64,000 nt of DNA from Nocardioides sp. Iso805N (GTDB taxonomy: Bacteria; Actinomycetota; Actinomycetes; Propionibacteriales; Nocardioidaceae), in the NCBI RefSeq assembly GCF_000364605.1, contig NZ_KB822575.1, positions 668,237-732,236 of the forward strand, read 5' to 3'. The translations under genes were made by a program, and so were the position numbers. The notes beneath the pieces were generated by a model. It searched no databases, had not been told where the DNA came from, and saw only the letters and a list, made by a program, of their open reading frames with translations. Shown piece after piece: positions 48,928 to 57,255 of the stretch. How positions within the stretch are numbered: the stretch's first letter is position 1; each line of letters opens with the position of its first letter.

Positions 48928-51029
48928 GCCTGATCCTCTTCCCTGGCGCCTTCGGGCGCTGTGTCCACGACGGCGAGGACTGCCCCGCCGTTGACCTGGT
49001 CGCCGACGGCGACGTCGAGCTCGGTGACGGTGCCGGCGTGCGGCGCGGCGATGGTGTGTTGCATCTTCATCGCCTCCAGGACCAGCAGCGGCTGCCCCTC
49101 CGCGACCACGTCGCCCACGCCGGCGTGCACCGCGACCACGCTGCCCGGCATGGGTGCCAGCAGCGAGCCGGCGGCGACCCTGTCGGACGGGTCGGTGAAC
49201 CGCGGCAGCTTGCGCAGCGCGACGTGGCCCAGCGGCGAGTCCACGTCGACGTGGATCCCGTGGGCGTCACTGACGCTGACGTGGAACGTCCGGGCGACCC
49301 CCGCCACGGCCAAGGTGACCTCGTCCGGACCTGCCGCCAGCACGACGACGTCGTCGCGGTCGGCATGCTGCGGCACCCGGCCGCCCCACCACCGCACGGC
49401 GATCTCCGGCACGTCGTTGGTCGAGCCTGCGCCGCCCTGAGCCTGCCGAAGGGTCGAGACCACGAACGTGGTCAGCTGCGGCTGCGAGGGCACGTTGCGC
49501 CAGCCCGCCGGGATCCGCGCGTGGTACGCCGAGGCCGACCGGGCCCTTTCGGCCAGCGCGACCGCAGCCGAGAACGCACCGAGCTGCATCGCGTCCTCGT
49601 CGACGGCCGAGAAGCCGGCGACGACGGCCGGGTCGTCGAGCCAGGTGGTGTGCATCCGGCCCTCGAGGAACACCTCACTGCGCAGCAGCCCGACCAGCAG
49701 GTCCCGGTTGGTGCGCAGCCCGTGGATCTTGGCGCCTGCGAGGGCACCGGCCAGCCGCCGCGCCGCCTGCTCGCGGGTCGGCGCCCAGCAGATCACCTTG
49801 GCGATCATCGCGTCGTAGAACGTGCCGATCTCGTCGCCGGCGACGACGCCGGAGTCGAGCCGCAACCCGCCACCGACCGTCGAGCCTGTCGAGACGAGCT
49901 CGAACTCGGCGCTCACGCCCGGGATGTCGAGCGCCGTCAGCAACCCGGTCTGGGGGGCGAAGCCGGCGGCCGGGTCCTCGGCGTAGAGCCGCACCTCGAC
50001 CGCGTGACCGTTCGGGCTCCCCGGACGCCGAGCTTGTCGAGGCGACTGCCCCTCGACAAGCTCGGGGAACGCCTCACGTCCCTCGGGGAACGCCTCACGT
50101 CCCTCGGCCACGGCTAGCTGCAGCTCGACCAGGTCGACCCCGAAGACCTCCTCGGTGACCGGGTGCTCGACCTGGAGCCGGGTGTTCATCTCCAGGAAGA
50201 AGAACCGGTCCTTGGCCTGGTCGTAGAGGAACTCCACCGTGCCCGCGCCGCGGTAGTCGATCGCCGCGGCGGCGAGCCGGGCGGCGGTGTGCAGCGCCAC
50301 CCGGGTGTCGGCGGGCAGACCGGGGGCAGGCGCCTCCTCGATCACCTTCTGGTGCCGACGCTGCAAGGAGCAGTCGCGCTCGCCGAGGACCAGCACCTGG
50401 CCGGCGCCGTCGCCGAGGACCTGGACCTCGACGTGGCGCCCGCTCTCGATGAAGGGCTCCACGAAGACGGTGCCGTCGCCGAAGGCGGACTCGGCCTCGG
50501 CGCGCGCCTTGGCGATCTCGCCCGGCAGCTCGGCCAGGTCCCGGACGATCCGCATGCCGCGGCCACCACCGCCGGCACTGGCCTTGACCAGGAGCGGCAG
50601 GTCGTCGGCAACAGCGGTGTCGGGGGTCAGGTCGCCGAGCACCGGTACGCCGGCGGCAGCCATCAGCTTCTTCGCCTCGACCTTCGAGCCCATCTGCCGG
50701 ATCGACTCCGGCGAGGGCCCGACCCACGTCAGGCCTGCCTCGATCACGGCGTCCGCGAACTCCGCGTTCTCCGAGAGGAACCCGTAGCCCGGGTGGATGG
50801 CGTCGGCACCGGCCGCCCGGGCGGCGGCGATGATCAGGTCGCCGCGCAGATAGGTCTCGGCCGGGGCGTTCCCCGGCAGCCGTACGGCGGCATCGGCGTC
50901 CCGCACGAACGGCGCGCGCGCGTCCGCGTCGGAGTGCACCGCCACCGTGCCGATGCCGAGGCGGCGGCAGGAGGCGAAGACCCGGCGAGCGATCTCGCCG
51001 CGGTTGGCGACCAGGAGCTTGGTGATCAT
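48924..51029 (-). CDS. Acyl-CoA carboxylase alpha subunit (biotin carboxylase plus BCCP) with repeat insertions
   Basis: A subunit of about 701 aa that carboxylates biotin and carries it to the beta subunit. The biotin carboxylase part starts MITKLLVANRGEIARRVF, with the ATP-grasp loop SAGGGGRGMR and HPVTEEVFGVDLVELQL. The C-terminal BCCP domain has the biotinylation site EAMKM with Lys655. Three repeat insertions add residues: about 307-337 (REAFPEGREAFPELVEG...), 377-383 (VSTGST) and 523-537 (STLRQAQGG). A GTG at 51041 that overlaps the beta-subunit stop (GTGA) is an equally good start. With the AtuA-like and dehydrogenase genes it fits geranyl-CoA or methylcrotonyl-CoA type carboxylases. 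Confidence 0.9.
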   Translation of the reverse strand: MITKLLVANRGEIARRVFASCRRLGIGTVAVHSDADARAPFVRDADAAVRLPGNAPAETYLRGDLIIAAARAAGADAIHPGYGFLSENAEFADAVIEAGLTWVGPSPESIRQMGSKVEAKKLMAAAGVPVLGDLTPDTAVADDLPLLVKASAGGGGRGMRIVRDLAELPGEIAKARAEAESAFGDGTVFVEPFIESGRHVEVQVLGDGAGQVLVLGERDCSLQRRHQKVIEEAPAPGLPADTRVALHTAARLAAAAIDYRGAGTVEFLYDQAKDRFFFLEMNTRLQVEHPVTEEVFGVDLVELQLAVAEGREAFPEGREAFPELVEGQSPRQARRPGSPNGHAVEVRLYAEDPAAGFAPQTGLLTALDIPGVSAEFELVSTGSTVGGGLRLDSGVVAGDEIGTFYDAMIAKVICWAPTREQAARRLAGALAGAKIHGLRTNRDLLVGLLRSEVFLEGRMHTTWLDDPAVVAGFSAVDEDAMQLGAFSAAVALAERARSASAYHARIPAGWRNVPSQPQLTTFVVSTLRQAQGGAGSTNDVPEIAVRWWGGRVPQHADRDDVVVLAAGPDEVTLAVAGVARTFHVSVSDAHGIHVDVDSPLGHVALRKLPRFTDPSDRVAAGSLLAPMPGSVVAVHAGVGDVVAEGQPLLVLEAMKMQHTIAAPHAGTVTELDVAVGDQVNGGAVLAVVDTAPEGAREEDQA
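49419..49461. repeat. TTCGACAGGCTC-type repeat inside the carboxylase alpha gene (family C)
   Basis: Two units about 15 bases apart: GGTCGAGCCTGC (from 49419) and CCTGAGCCTGCCGAAGGG (to about 49453), then GTCGAGACC. They are translated in frame as VVSTLRQAQGGAGSTN between two domains. Confidence 0.7.
49879..49897. repeat. Repeat unit inside the carboxylase alpha gene (family C)
   Basis: GTCGAGCCTGTCGAGACGA, one unit translated as LVSTGST. It shares GAGCCTGTCGA with the copies at 33803, 51841 and 53361. Confidence 0.65.
50028..50105. repeat. Inverted repeat plus 21-bp tandem duplication inside the carboxylase alpha gene
   Basis: A perfect 15-bp inverted repeat, CCGAGCTTGTCGAGG (50028-50042) against 50051-50065 with an 8-base loop, is followed by two copies of a 21-bp unit (50064-50084 and 50085-50105, GAACGCCTCACGTCCCTC). 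The tandem unit adds EGREAFP twice; the whole block is in frame and inflates a loop between conserved segments. Confidence 0.8.
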
Positions 51030-51037
51030 CACGGCAC

Positions 51038-52624
51038 TCACATTCGAAAGACGCCGAAGTTGAGGTTGCCCTCGATCGGCTGGTTCTCGATGACGGACAG
51101 GCAGATGCCGAGGATGGAGCGGGTGTCGCGGGGGTCGATCACCCCGTCGTCGTAGACCATCCCGGAGAGGAAGTAGGGCAGCGACTGCTCCTCGATCATC
51201 TGCTCGACGAAGGCACGGGTCTGGGCATCGGCCTCCTCGTCGAACGGCACGCCCTTGGACTCGGCGGCGGCCCTGGCGACGATCGACATCACGCCGGCGA
51301 GCTGCTGCGGTCCCATCACCGCCGACTTCGCATTCGGCCAGGTGAAGAGGAAGCGGGGGTCGTAGGCGCGACCGTTCATGCCGTAGTTGCCGGCGCCGTA
51401 CGAGGCCCCGATCAGGATGGAGATCGAGGGCACCGTCGAGTTGGAGACGGCGTTCACCATCATCGCGCCGTGCTTGATGATGCCGCCCTGCTCGTAGTCC
51501 TTGCCGACCATGTAGCCGGTGGTGTTGTGCAGGAAGAGCAGCGGCGTGTCCGAGGCGTTCGCGAGCTGGATGAACTGCGTCGCCTTCTGCGCCTCCTTGC
51601 TGAACAAGATGCCCTGCGCGTTGGCCAGGATGCCGATCGGACGGCCGTGGATCCGCGCCCACCCGGTGACCAACGAGGGGCCGTAGAGCGGCTTGAACTC
51701 GTCGAAAGCGACCTCGTTGCTCTCCGAGGGGCCGTCCACCATCCGCAGGATCACCTCGCGCGGGTCGAACGGCTCCTTGAGGTCGGTCGGGATGATGTCG
51801 AGCAGCCCGTCGGGGTCCAGCAGCGGCTCGGCGTACGCCGTTCCCTGAGCCTGTCGAAGGGCCGAGACTCCGCGCTTGGTGATGTTGAGCCGGGCCACGA
51901 TGCGGCGCCCGATCCTGATCGCGTCGCGCTCGTCGACGGCGAGGAAGTCAGCCAGACCCGAGGTGGTGGCGTGCATCTCCGCACCGCCCAGGGCCTCGTC
52001 GTCGGAGACCTCACCGGTGGCCATCTTCACCAGCGGCGGACCGCCGAGGAAGACCTTGGCGCCCTTGTCGACCATCACGATGTAGTCGCTCATCCCGGGG
52101 ATGTAGGCGCCACCGGCGGTGGAGTTGCCGAAGACCAGCGCGATCGTCGGCTGCTTGCGGGCGCTGGCCCGGGTGAGGTCGCGGAAGCCCTTGCCTGCCG
52201 GGATGAAGATGTCTTTCTGGTGCGGCAGGTCGGCTCCCCCGGACTCGACCAGGGTCACGACCGGGAGGTGGTTCTCCTCGGCGATCTGCATCGCCCGGCC
52301 GGTCTTCCTCATCGAGATCGGGTTGATCGTGCCGCCCTTCACCGTCGGGTCGTGCGCCACGATCATGCACTCCACGCCGGAGACGACGCCGATGCCGGTG
52401 ACGGTCGACCCGCCCACCGGGAACGGGCTCCCCCAGCCGGCCAGCGTCATCAGCTCCAGGAACGGCGCGCCCTCGTCCAGCAGCAGCTCGATCCGCTCGC
52501 GGGCGAGCAGCTTGCCGCGCCGGTGGTGACGCTCCATGTACTTGCCGCCGGCGTTGACGGCCTTCGCCTGCTCGGCGTCGAGGTCGGCGAGCCGGCTCAG
52601 CATCGCGGTCCGGTTCTCACTCAT
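51038..52624 (-). CDS. Acyl-CoA carboxylase beta (carboxyltransferase) subunit
   Basis: Carboxyltransferase of 528 aa that moves the carboxyl group from biotin to an acyl-CoA. It has the crotonase-like halves with AGKGFRDLTRASARKQPTIA and NSTAGGAYIPGMSDY in the N half, and NAQGILFSKEAQKATQFIQLA, HNTTGYMVG and GASYGAGNYGMNGRAYDPRFLF in the C half. The GASYGAGNYGM form is typical of MCC/GCC-type beta subunits. A repeat (51841-51870) adds residues of about 251-261 (SALRQAQGTA). Its ATG shares one base with the stop of the dehydrogenase upstream. Confidence 0.92.
   Translation of the reverse strand: MSENRTAMLSRLADLDAEQAKAVNAGGKYMERHHRRGKLLARERIELLLDEGAPFLELMTLAGWGSPFPVGGSTVTGIGVVSGVECMIVAHDPTVKGGTINPISMRKTGRAMQIAEENHLPVVTLVESGGADLPHQKDIFIPAGKGFRDLTRASARKQPTIALVFGNSTAGGAYIPGMSDYIVMVDKGAKVFLGGPPLVKMATGEVSDDEALGGAEMHATTSGLADFLAVDERDAIRIGRRIVARLNITKRGVSALRQAQGTAYAEPLLDPDGLLDIIPTDLKEPFDPREVILRMVDGPSESNEVAFDEFKPLYGPSLVTGWARIHGRPIGILANAQGILFSKEAQKATQFIQLANASDTPLLFLHNTTGYMVGKDYEQGGIIKHGAMMVNAVSNSTVPSISILIGASYGAGNYGMNGRAYDPRFLFTWPNAKSAVMGPQQLAGVMSIVARAAAESKGVPFDEEADAQTRAFVEQMIEEQSLPYFLSGMVYDDGVIDPRDTRSILGICLSVIENQPIEGNLNFGVFRM
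51841..51870. repeat. Repeat unit inside the carboxylase beta gene (family C)
   Basis: CCCTGAGCCTGTCGAAGGG (from 51843) followed by CCGAGAC, translated in frame as VSALRQAQG. It is the closest match to the copy in the TrpE-TrpG gene. Confidence 0.7.
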
Positions 52625-53787
52625 CAGGCATACCCCAACAGCTTCGCGGCCAGGTCGGTCATCACTTCGGTCGCTCCTCCTCCGATGGGCAGGATCCGGG
52701 TGTCGCGGTAGTGCCGCTCCACTTCGGTGCCGTGCATGTAGCCGGTGCCGCCGTGCAGCTGCACCGCCTGGTCGCAGACCCATTGACCCGCCTCGACGGC
52801 GGTCTGCTTGGCCAGCGCCGCGCCCGCCAGGAGAGACGGACTCAGACCGGCCTCCTGGGTGCCGCCGGCGTCGTACTCCCGCACGATCGCGTGGGTGTAG
52901 GCCCTCGCCGCCTCGATGCGACGGTGCATCTCGACGAGCCTGTGCCGCACCACCTGGCGCTTGATCAGCGGCTCGCCGAAGGTGCTGCGCTCGCGCGCGT
53001 GATCGACCGTCAGCGCGAGCGAGCGAGCGGCGATCCCATAGGCGTGTACGGCGAGGGCGATCCGTTCGGTCACGAACGCCTCGGCGATGTAGCCGAAGGC
53101 CGCGTCCTCCTCGCCCACGAGGTGGCTGAGCGGCACCCGGACGTCGCTGAAGCCGAGCTCGGCGGTGTCCGAACAGTGCCAGCCCATCTTGGCCAGCCGC
53201 CGGTCCACGCTGAAGCCGGGCGAGTCCTTGTCGATCACCAGCAGGCTGATGCCGCCGGCGCCGGGGCCGCCGGTGCGCACCGCGACCGTGACGAAGTCGG
53301 CCCGTACGCCGCTGGTGATGAAGGTCTTGCCTCCGTTGACGACGTAGTGGTCCTCGGGGTCCGAGCCTGTCGAGACCCGCGCCGCCCGCGTGGTCAGGTG
53401 CGCGACGTCGGACCCTCCGCCCGGCTCGGTGATCGCGAGCGAGCCGATCTTCTCCCCGGCCAGCGTCGGCCGCACGTAGCGGTCGATGAGCTCCGGTGAG
53501 CCGTGCCGGGCCAGGTGCGGCAGCGCGATACCGCCCGTGAACAGCGCCGCGAGCAGGCCGCTGGAGGCGCCCGCGGCAAGCATCCCCTCCTGCAGCGCGG
53601 TCACGTCGGCGAGGGTGCCGCCCTGGCCGCCGAGCTCCTCGGCGAAGCCGATCCCCAGCAGGCCCTGCTTGGCCGCCGCCAGGTGCAGCGCGCGTGGCAC
53701 CTCGCCGGCGTCCTCCCACTCCTGCAGCGAGTCGACGACCTCGCGGCGGGTGAACTCGGCACCGAGCTCGAACAATTCCGGACTCAT
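52624..53787 (-). CDS. Acyl-CoA dehydrogenase (citronellyl-CoA/isovaleryl-CoA type context)
   Basis: FAD-dependent dehydrogenase of 387 aa that oxidises an acyl-CoA to an enoyl-CoA, probably preparing the carboxylase substrate. Motifs: GIGFAEELGGQGGTLADV, SLAITEPGGGSDVAHLTTRA, and the C-terminal QLHGGTGYMHGTEVERHYRDTRILPIGGGATEVM. The repeat at 53361-53379 puts STGSDP into a loop (residues about 136-142). It overlaps its neighbours on both sides by one base. Compared with the AtuD/LiuA families, the context fits but the substrate is open. Confidence 0.9.
   Translation of the reverse strand: MSPELFELGAEFTRREVVDSLQEWEDAGEVPRALHLAAAKQGLLGIGFAEELGGQGGTLADVTALQEGMLAAGASSGLLAALFTGGIALPHLARHGSPELIDRYVRPTLAGEKIGSLAITEPGGGSDVAHLTTRAARVSTGSDPEDHYVVNGGKTFITSGVRADFVTVAVRTGGPGAGGISLLVIDKDSPGFSVDRRLAKMGWHCSDTAELGFSDVRVPLSHLVGEEDAAFGYIAEAFVTERIALAVHAYGIAARSLALTVDHARERSTFGEPLIKRQVVRHRLVEMHRRIEAARAYTHAIVREYDAGGTQEAGLSPSLLAGAALAKQTAVEAGQWVCDQAVQLHGGTGYMHGTEVERHYRDTRILPIGGGATEVMTDLAAKLLGYA
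53361..53379. repeat. Repeat unit inside an acyl-CoA dehydrogenase gene (family C)
   Basis: CCGAGCCTGTCGAGACCCG, translated as RVSTGSD in a surface-loop position between conserved segments of the dehydrogenase. Confidence 0.65.
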
Positions 53788-54149
53788 CACTGCGAAATCC
53801 CCGACTCGACGAGGGCGTCGGGGATGACGACGTACCGGCTGCGCAGCCACTCGCCCAGCGCCTTGGCCTGCGGGTCGAAGCGCACCCCCTCGGCCACCCC
53901 GGCGCCGAGGATGCCGTGGATGACGATGTTGATGCCGCGCAGGTTGGGCAGCGGCACGAGGTCGATCTCCAGCTCCGCGGCCTCGGGCAGGAGGGTGCGC
54001 ACCCAGTCGACGGTGACGGTCGTCAGCAGCCAGTCGACGGCCGCGTCGGGGCGTCCGGCCGGGATCCACAGGCCGATGTTGGCGTCGCCGCCCTTGTCGC
54101 CGGAGCGGGCGTAGACCAGGTCGCCGAGTGGCCGGGCGGTGGCGCTCAC
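53787..54149 (-). CDS. AtuA-associated small protein
   Basis: A 120-aa protein beginning VSATARPLGDLVYARSGDKGGDANIGLWIPA. The ARSGDKGGDANIG motif is characteristic of the C-terminal extension found fused to, or encoded beside, AtuA/DUF1446 proteins. Its exact role is unknown; it likely completes the AtuA-like enzyme. The GTG start overlaps the AtuA-like stop (GTGA), and its own stop overlaps the dehydrogenase start (TGATG). So it is stoichiometrically coupled to both. Confidence 0.8.
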   Translation of the reverse strand: MSATARPLGDLVYARSGDKGGDANIGLWIPAGRPDAAVDWLLTTVTVDWVRTLLPEAAELEIDLVPLPNLRGINIVIHGILGAGVAEGVRFDPQAKALGEWLRSRYVVIPDALVESGISQ

Positions 54150-55450
54150 GCGATCACCTCCGTGGTGCCGTCGGGCAGGTGGACGGTGTGGTGGACGAGC
54201 TCGCGATCGACGTACGTCGGGGTGTAGACGCCGTAGGCGCTCGCCTTGCCGGGAGGTGCGGTGACGTGGAACCCGGCGTAGGAGGCGAGCACCAGCTCGA
54301 TCGCGGGGCCGGTGAACGCCCGGCCGACCGCTGCCTCGTCGCTGGACCAGACCGTCAGCCGCTGCAGCACGGCCGCGCCCTCCTCGGTGGGCGAGTCCGG
54401 CGCCGGCGCACGCCAGGTGGACCAGGACCGCTGCAGGTCCGGCAGCGCCGCCTCGACCTGGGCGCGCAGCAGCTCGGCCTTGCGCTCGATGTCCAGCCCG
54501 GTGAGCACGAACTCGACCTGGTTGCGCCAGCCCCCGAGCCGGTTGACCGCGACCTTGAGCCGTGCCGGCGGCTCGCTGCCCCTGGTGCCGCTGATCTCGA
54601 CCCTGTCCCGGGCCAGCTGCCGCAACGAGATGGAGGTGAGGTCGGTGGTGACATCGGGGTTGAGGTAGGTGCTGCCCTGGATCTCGTAGAACAGCTGAGC
54701 GGTGAGCGTGTCGACGGTGACCAGGCCGCCGGTGCCGGCGTGCTTGGTGATGACGGTGCTGCCGTCGGCCGCGATCTCCGCGATCGGGAAGCCGAACGGT
54801 TGGGCCGGGTCCTCGACCAGGCCTGCGTCGATGGCGTCGAAGAGCCCGGCGAAGTTGCCGCCGGTGGCCTGGGTGCCGCACTCGATGACGTGCCCGGCGA
54901 CCACCGCGCCTGCGAGCCGGTCGTGGTCGCCCCGATCCCAGTCGTGCCACCAGATCGCCGGGCCCATCACCACCGCCGCATCGGTGACCCGGCCGGTGAC
55001 GACCACGTCGGCGCCCGCCGCCAGGGCCCGGGCGATGCCGAAGCCGCCGAGGTAGGCGTTCGCGGTCAGCGCGTCGGGAAAGTCCTCGAGGTGGCCGCGG
55101 ACGTCGTCGCCGTCGACGTACGCGATCCGGGCGCCGGTGCCCAGCGCGTCCAGGGCCTGCGCCAGACCGGCGGGGTTGAGCCCACCGGCGTTGCTGACCA
55201 GCCGCACGCCCTTCTCCAGGGCAAGAGCGAGGCAGTCGGCGGCCTGGGCGAGGAAGGTCTTCGCATAGCCGAGCGACGGATCCCGCATGGTGTCCTTGCC
55301 CAGGATCAGCATGGTCAGCTCGGCGAGGTAGTCGCCGGTCAGCACGTCCAGCGGACCGCCCTCGAGCATCTCGCGCATCGCGCTGAGCCGGTCGCCGTAG
55401 AAGCCGGAGCAGTTGCCCACCCGGATGGACCGCTTGACGGATTCAGCCAC
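54146..55450 (-). CDS. Acyclic terpene utilisation AtuA family protein (DUF1446)
   Basis: A 434-aa protein of the DUF1446/AtuA family, required for growth on citronellol/geraniol in Pseudomonas but of unproven chemistry. Conserved blocks seen: RVGNCSGFYGDRLSAMREMLEGG at the N terminus, YLAELTMLILGKD, NAGGLNPAGLAQAL, AGADVVVTGRVTDAAVVMGPAIWW, HVIECGTQATGGNFAGLFD and TKHAGTGGLVT. In combination with a biotin carboxylase/carboxyltransferase pair and dehydrogenases, it points to the Atu/Liu-like route. The start is GTG; the first residues overlap the end of the TIGR03084-type gene. Confidence 0.87.
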   Translation of the reverse strand: MAESVKRSIRVGNCSGFYGDRLSAMREMLEGGPLDVLTGDYLAELTMLILGKDTMRDPSLGYAKTFLAQAADCLALALEKGVRLVSNAGGLNPAGLAQALDALGTGARIAYVDGDDVRGHLEDFPDALTANAYLGGFGIARALAAGADVVVTGRVTDAAVVMGPAIWWHDWDRGDHDRLAGAVVAGHVIECGTQATGGNFAGLFDAIDAGLVEDPAQPFGFPIAEIAADGSTVITKHAGTGGLVTVDTLTAQLFYEIQGSTYLNPDVTTDLTSISLRQLARDRVEISGTRGSEPPARLKVAVNRLGGWRNQVEFVLTGLDIERKAELLRAQVEAALPDLQRSWSTWRAPAPDSPTEEGAAVLQRLTVWSSDEAAVGRAFTGPAIELVLASYAGFHVTAPPGKASAYGVYTPTYVDRELVHHTVHLPDGTTEVIA

Positions 55451-56219
55451 GGGGACGCCCCTCTCCTGCGGGCCCGGCGAAGGCCTGGGCGATGCCGAGC
55501 CACTGCGCGGCGTCGGCGCCCTGGGCGACCAGGTCGGTGTCGTCGCGGTGCACCCGCTGGGTGACCAGCCGGGCGAAGTCCCAGGCCGAGCCCGTCACGG
55601 ACTGCGCTGCGGTCTCCGGCCCCCAGTGCCACGTCTCGCCGCTGGGCGCGAGGAGCTCGACGTGGATCTCCTCCTCGGGCGGGTCCAGGGAACGGACCGA
55701 GTAGGCGTATCCGCGGGTCCGTATGCCGAGGTGGCAGACGTGCCGGATCCGATCGGTCCGCTCCGCGGGCAGCCCGAGAGCATCGCGGACGTCGAGACCG
55801 TGTGCCCAGGTCTCCATGAACCGAGCCGTGGCCATCGAGGCCGGCGACATGGGCGGGCCGAACCATGGCAGCTTGCCCTCGACCTGCCGCAGGGCCGACG
55901 GCAGTGCGGCCCGGGCGACGTCCCAGCGGGCCAGCAGCTCGTTGGGCGGCGCGGCACCTCCCGCGAGTGCGGCGCTGTCGACGAAGCCCGCCACATCGGC
56001 CAGCGCCGCCTCGAGCAAGGCATCCCAGGCCGCCTTGTCGGTGGCGGCTGCAACCGCGCACTCGTCGGTCCACGCGAGGTGCGCGATCTGGGTGGCGACG
56101 TCCCAGCCGGCGGCGGGCGTCGAGGTACGCCATGCCTCGTCCGGGAGGTCTGCGACCACAGCCCGAAGCTGCTCGCTCTCGGCGGCCAGGTCGGCCAACA
56201 GCTCCTCAGGAACCATCAC
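55443..56219 (-). CDS. TIGR03084-type, mycothiol-dependent maleylpyruvate isomerase fold protein
   Basis: A DinB-fold metal-binding protein of 258 aa. The N-terminal domain shows LRAVVADLPDEAWRTSTPAAGWDVATQIAHLAWTDE, with the metal-ligand His (AHL), and FMETWAHGLDVRDALG with two further candidate ligands (Glu and His). Proteins of this set are common beside AtuA-like genes in actinobacteria. A thiol-dependent isomerase or transferase step is a guess. The GTG at 56219 or ATG at 56216 starts it within the end of the TetR gene. Confidence 0.8.
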   Translation of the reverse strand: MMVPEELLADLAAESEQLRAVVADLPDEAWRTSTPAAGWDVATQIAHLAWTDECAVAAATDKAAWDALLEAALADVAGFVDSAALAGGAAPPNELLARWDVARAALPSALRQVEGKLPWFGPPMSPASMATARFMETWAHGLDVRDALGLPAERTDRIRHVCHLGIRTRGYAYSVRSLDPPEEEIHVELLAPSGETWHWGPETAAQSVTGSAWDFARLVTQRVHRDDTDLVAQGADAAQWLGIAQAFAGPAGEGRPRG

Positions 56220-56811
56220 CGGTCTCCTTCTCCAGGACCTTGGCCCACTCGTCGAGGATCCGGCCGCGGCGCTTCGCGTCGTCGGAGAGCGTGTCGGCCA
56301 GGCCGAGCCCGCGGCACAGGTCGAGGGTCGCCTGGATCAGCTCGCGCATTCCGGGCGCCGACTCGTCGGCACCGAGCAGCTCCACGGTGATCCGGTGGGC
56401 CTCGCGGCCGATCCGGCGCTCCAGCGGCGCCACCGCGGCGAGCAGGTCAGGGTCGGTCCGTGCGGCCACCCACAGCTCGAGCGCGGCTTGGAAGCCAGGT
56501 GAGGTGAAGTGGTCGGCCAACATCTCCAGTACGCCGCGGGTCTTGGCGCCCTGATAGCTCGCCACGGCGGCGCGGAGCTCGTCGGCCCGGCCGGCCATCA
56601 CGTGCTCGACCGCGGCCACCACCAGGGCGTTCTTCGTCGGGAAGTGATGCAGCTGTGCCCCGCGGCTCACCCCCGCCCGAGCGGAGACCAGCGTGGTGGT
56701 GGTGCCGGCCCAGCCACGCTCGGTCAGCACCTCGACGGTCGCCTCCAGGAGCCGCGCCCGCATCAACCGGGTGCGTTCCTCCTGGGGCACGCGCTGTGTG
56801 GTCGCCGTCAC
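56206..56811 (-). CDS. TetR family regulator of the Atu/Liu-type operon
   Basis: A 201-aa repressor. Helix-turn-helix: RARLLEATVEVLTERGWAGTTTTLVSARAGVSRGAQLHHFPTKNALVVAAVEHV. The ligand-binding half differs between members and does not reveal the effector; an acyl-CoA of the pathway is the natural guess. The GTG at 56811 is preceded by GGCAGG. First gene of the eight-gene operon, so it would also control itself through the palindrome at 56840. Confidence 0.88.
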   Translation of the reverse strand: MTATTQRVPQEERTRLMRARLLEATVEVLTERGWAGTTTTLVSARAGVSRGAQLHHFPTKNALVVAAVEHVMAGRADELRAAVASYQGAKTRGVLEMLADHFTSPGFQAALELWVAARTDPDLLAAVAPLERRIGREAHRITVELLGADESAPGMRELIQATLDLCRGLGLADTLSDDAKRRGRILDEWAKVLEKETGDGS

Positions 56812-56839
56812 CCTGCCAGCCTGGCTCGGATCTAACAAA

Positions 56840-56851
56840 CAGTCAAGACTG
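56840..56851. promoter_or_regulatory. Palindrome upstream of the TetR-led catabolic operon (candidate operator)
   Basis: CAGTCAAGACTG is a perfect palindrome with two central bases, within an unusually A/T-rich gap (56830-56862) between the TetR start and the end of the small gene at 56863. On the operon's strand the site contains TTGACT, which could be a -35 element, though I find no good -10 at the right distance. Confidence 0.55.
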
Positions 56852-56862
56852 CCTTTTAATTG

Positions 56863-57153
56863 CTAGCCCGGTTGCCGCAGGTCCCAGTGCGATAGGTAGT
56901 CGGGATGGCGGCGATAGGAGTGGGCGACCCGCAACAGGAATCGCTCGACCTCGTACGCACTCGGCGGCGCTGCCCAGAGGAAGGCCTCCATCTTCCGGAC
57001 CTCGTCCAAGAGGCCCTCGAGCCATCCGGCACGCAGGGGATCAGCATGCGCCCGGCTGACCTGATCGGCGATCCGAGCCTTCACGAAGACCAGCAGCGGC
57101 TCGACGTCCGGGCAGGGGCCGGGCCTGCTCACCGCCACCGTCCGGTCCCCCAT
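56863..57153 (-). CDS. Small hypothetical protein (DUF6221-like)
   Basis: A cytoplasmic protein of 96 aa from the ATG at 57153 (MGDRTVAVSRPGP). It has a helical middle (VEPLLVFVKARIADQVSRAHA) and an end FLLRVAHSYRRHPDYLSHWDL that resembles the HPDYxxxW ending of actinobacterial DUF6221 proteins. Function unknown. The gene ends 10 bases before the operator of the TetR-led operon, on the same strand, and a longer start at 57189 is possible. Confidence 0.6.
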   Translation of the reverse strand: MGDRTVAVSRPGPCPDVEPLLVFVKARIADQVSRAHADPLRAGWLEGLLDEVRKMEAFLWAAPPSAYEVERFLLRVAHSYRRHPDYLSHWDLRQPG

Positions 57154-57255
57154 GCCGACAGCGCGCTCGACCGGACGGCGTGGACCCACAACTTCACGCC
57201 CTATGTCTAGGGCCGCGAACTGAATCGGGACATCACCGATCCTGAAACGATGCTG

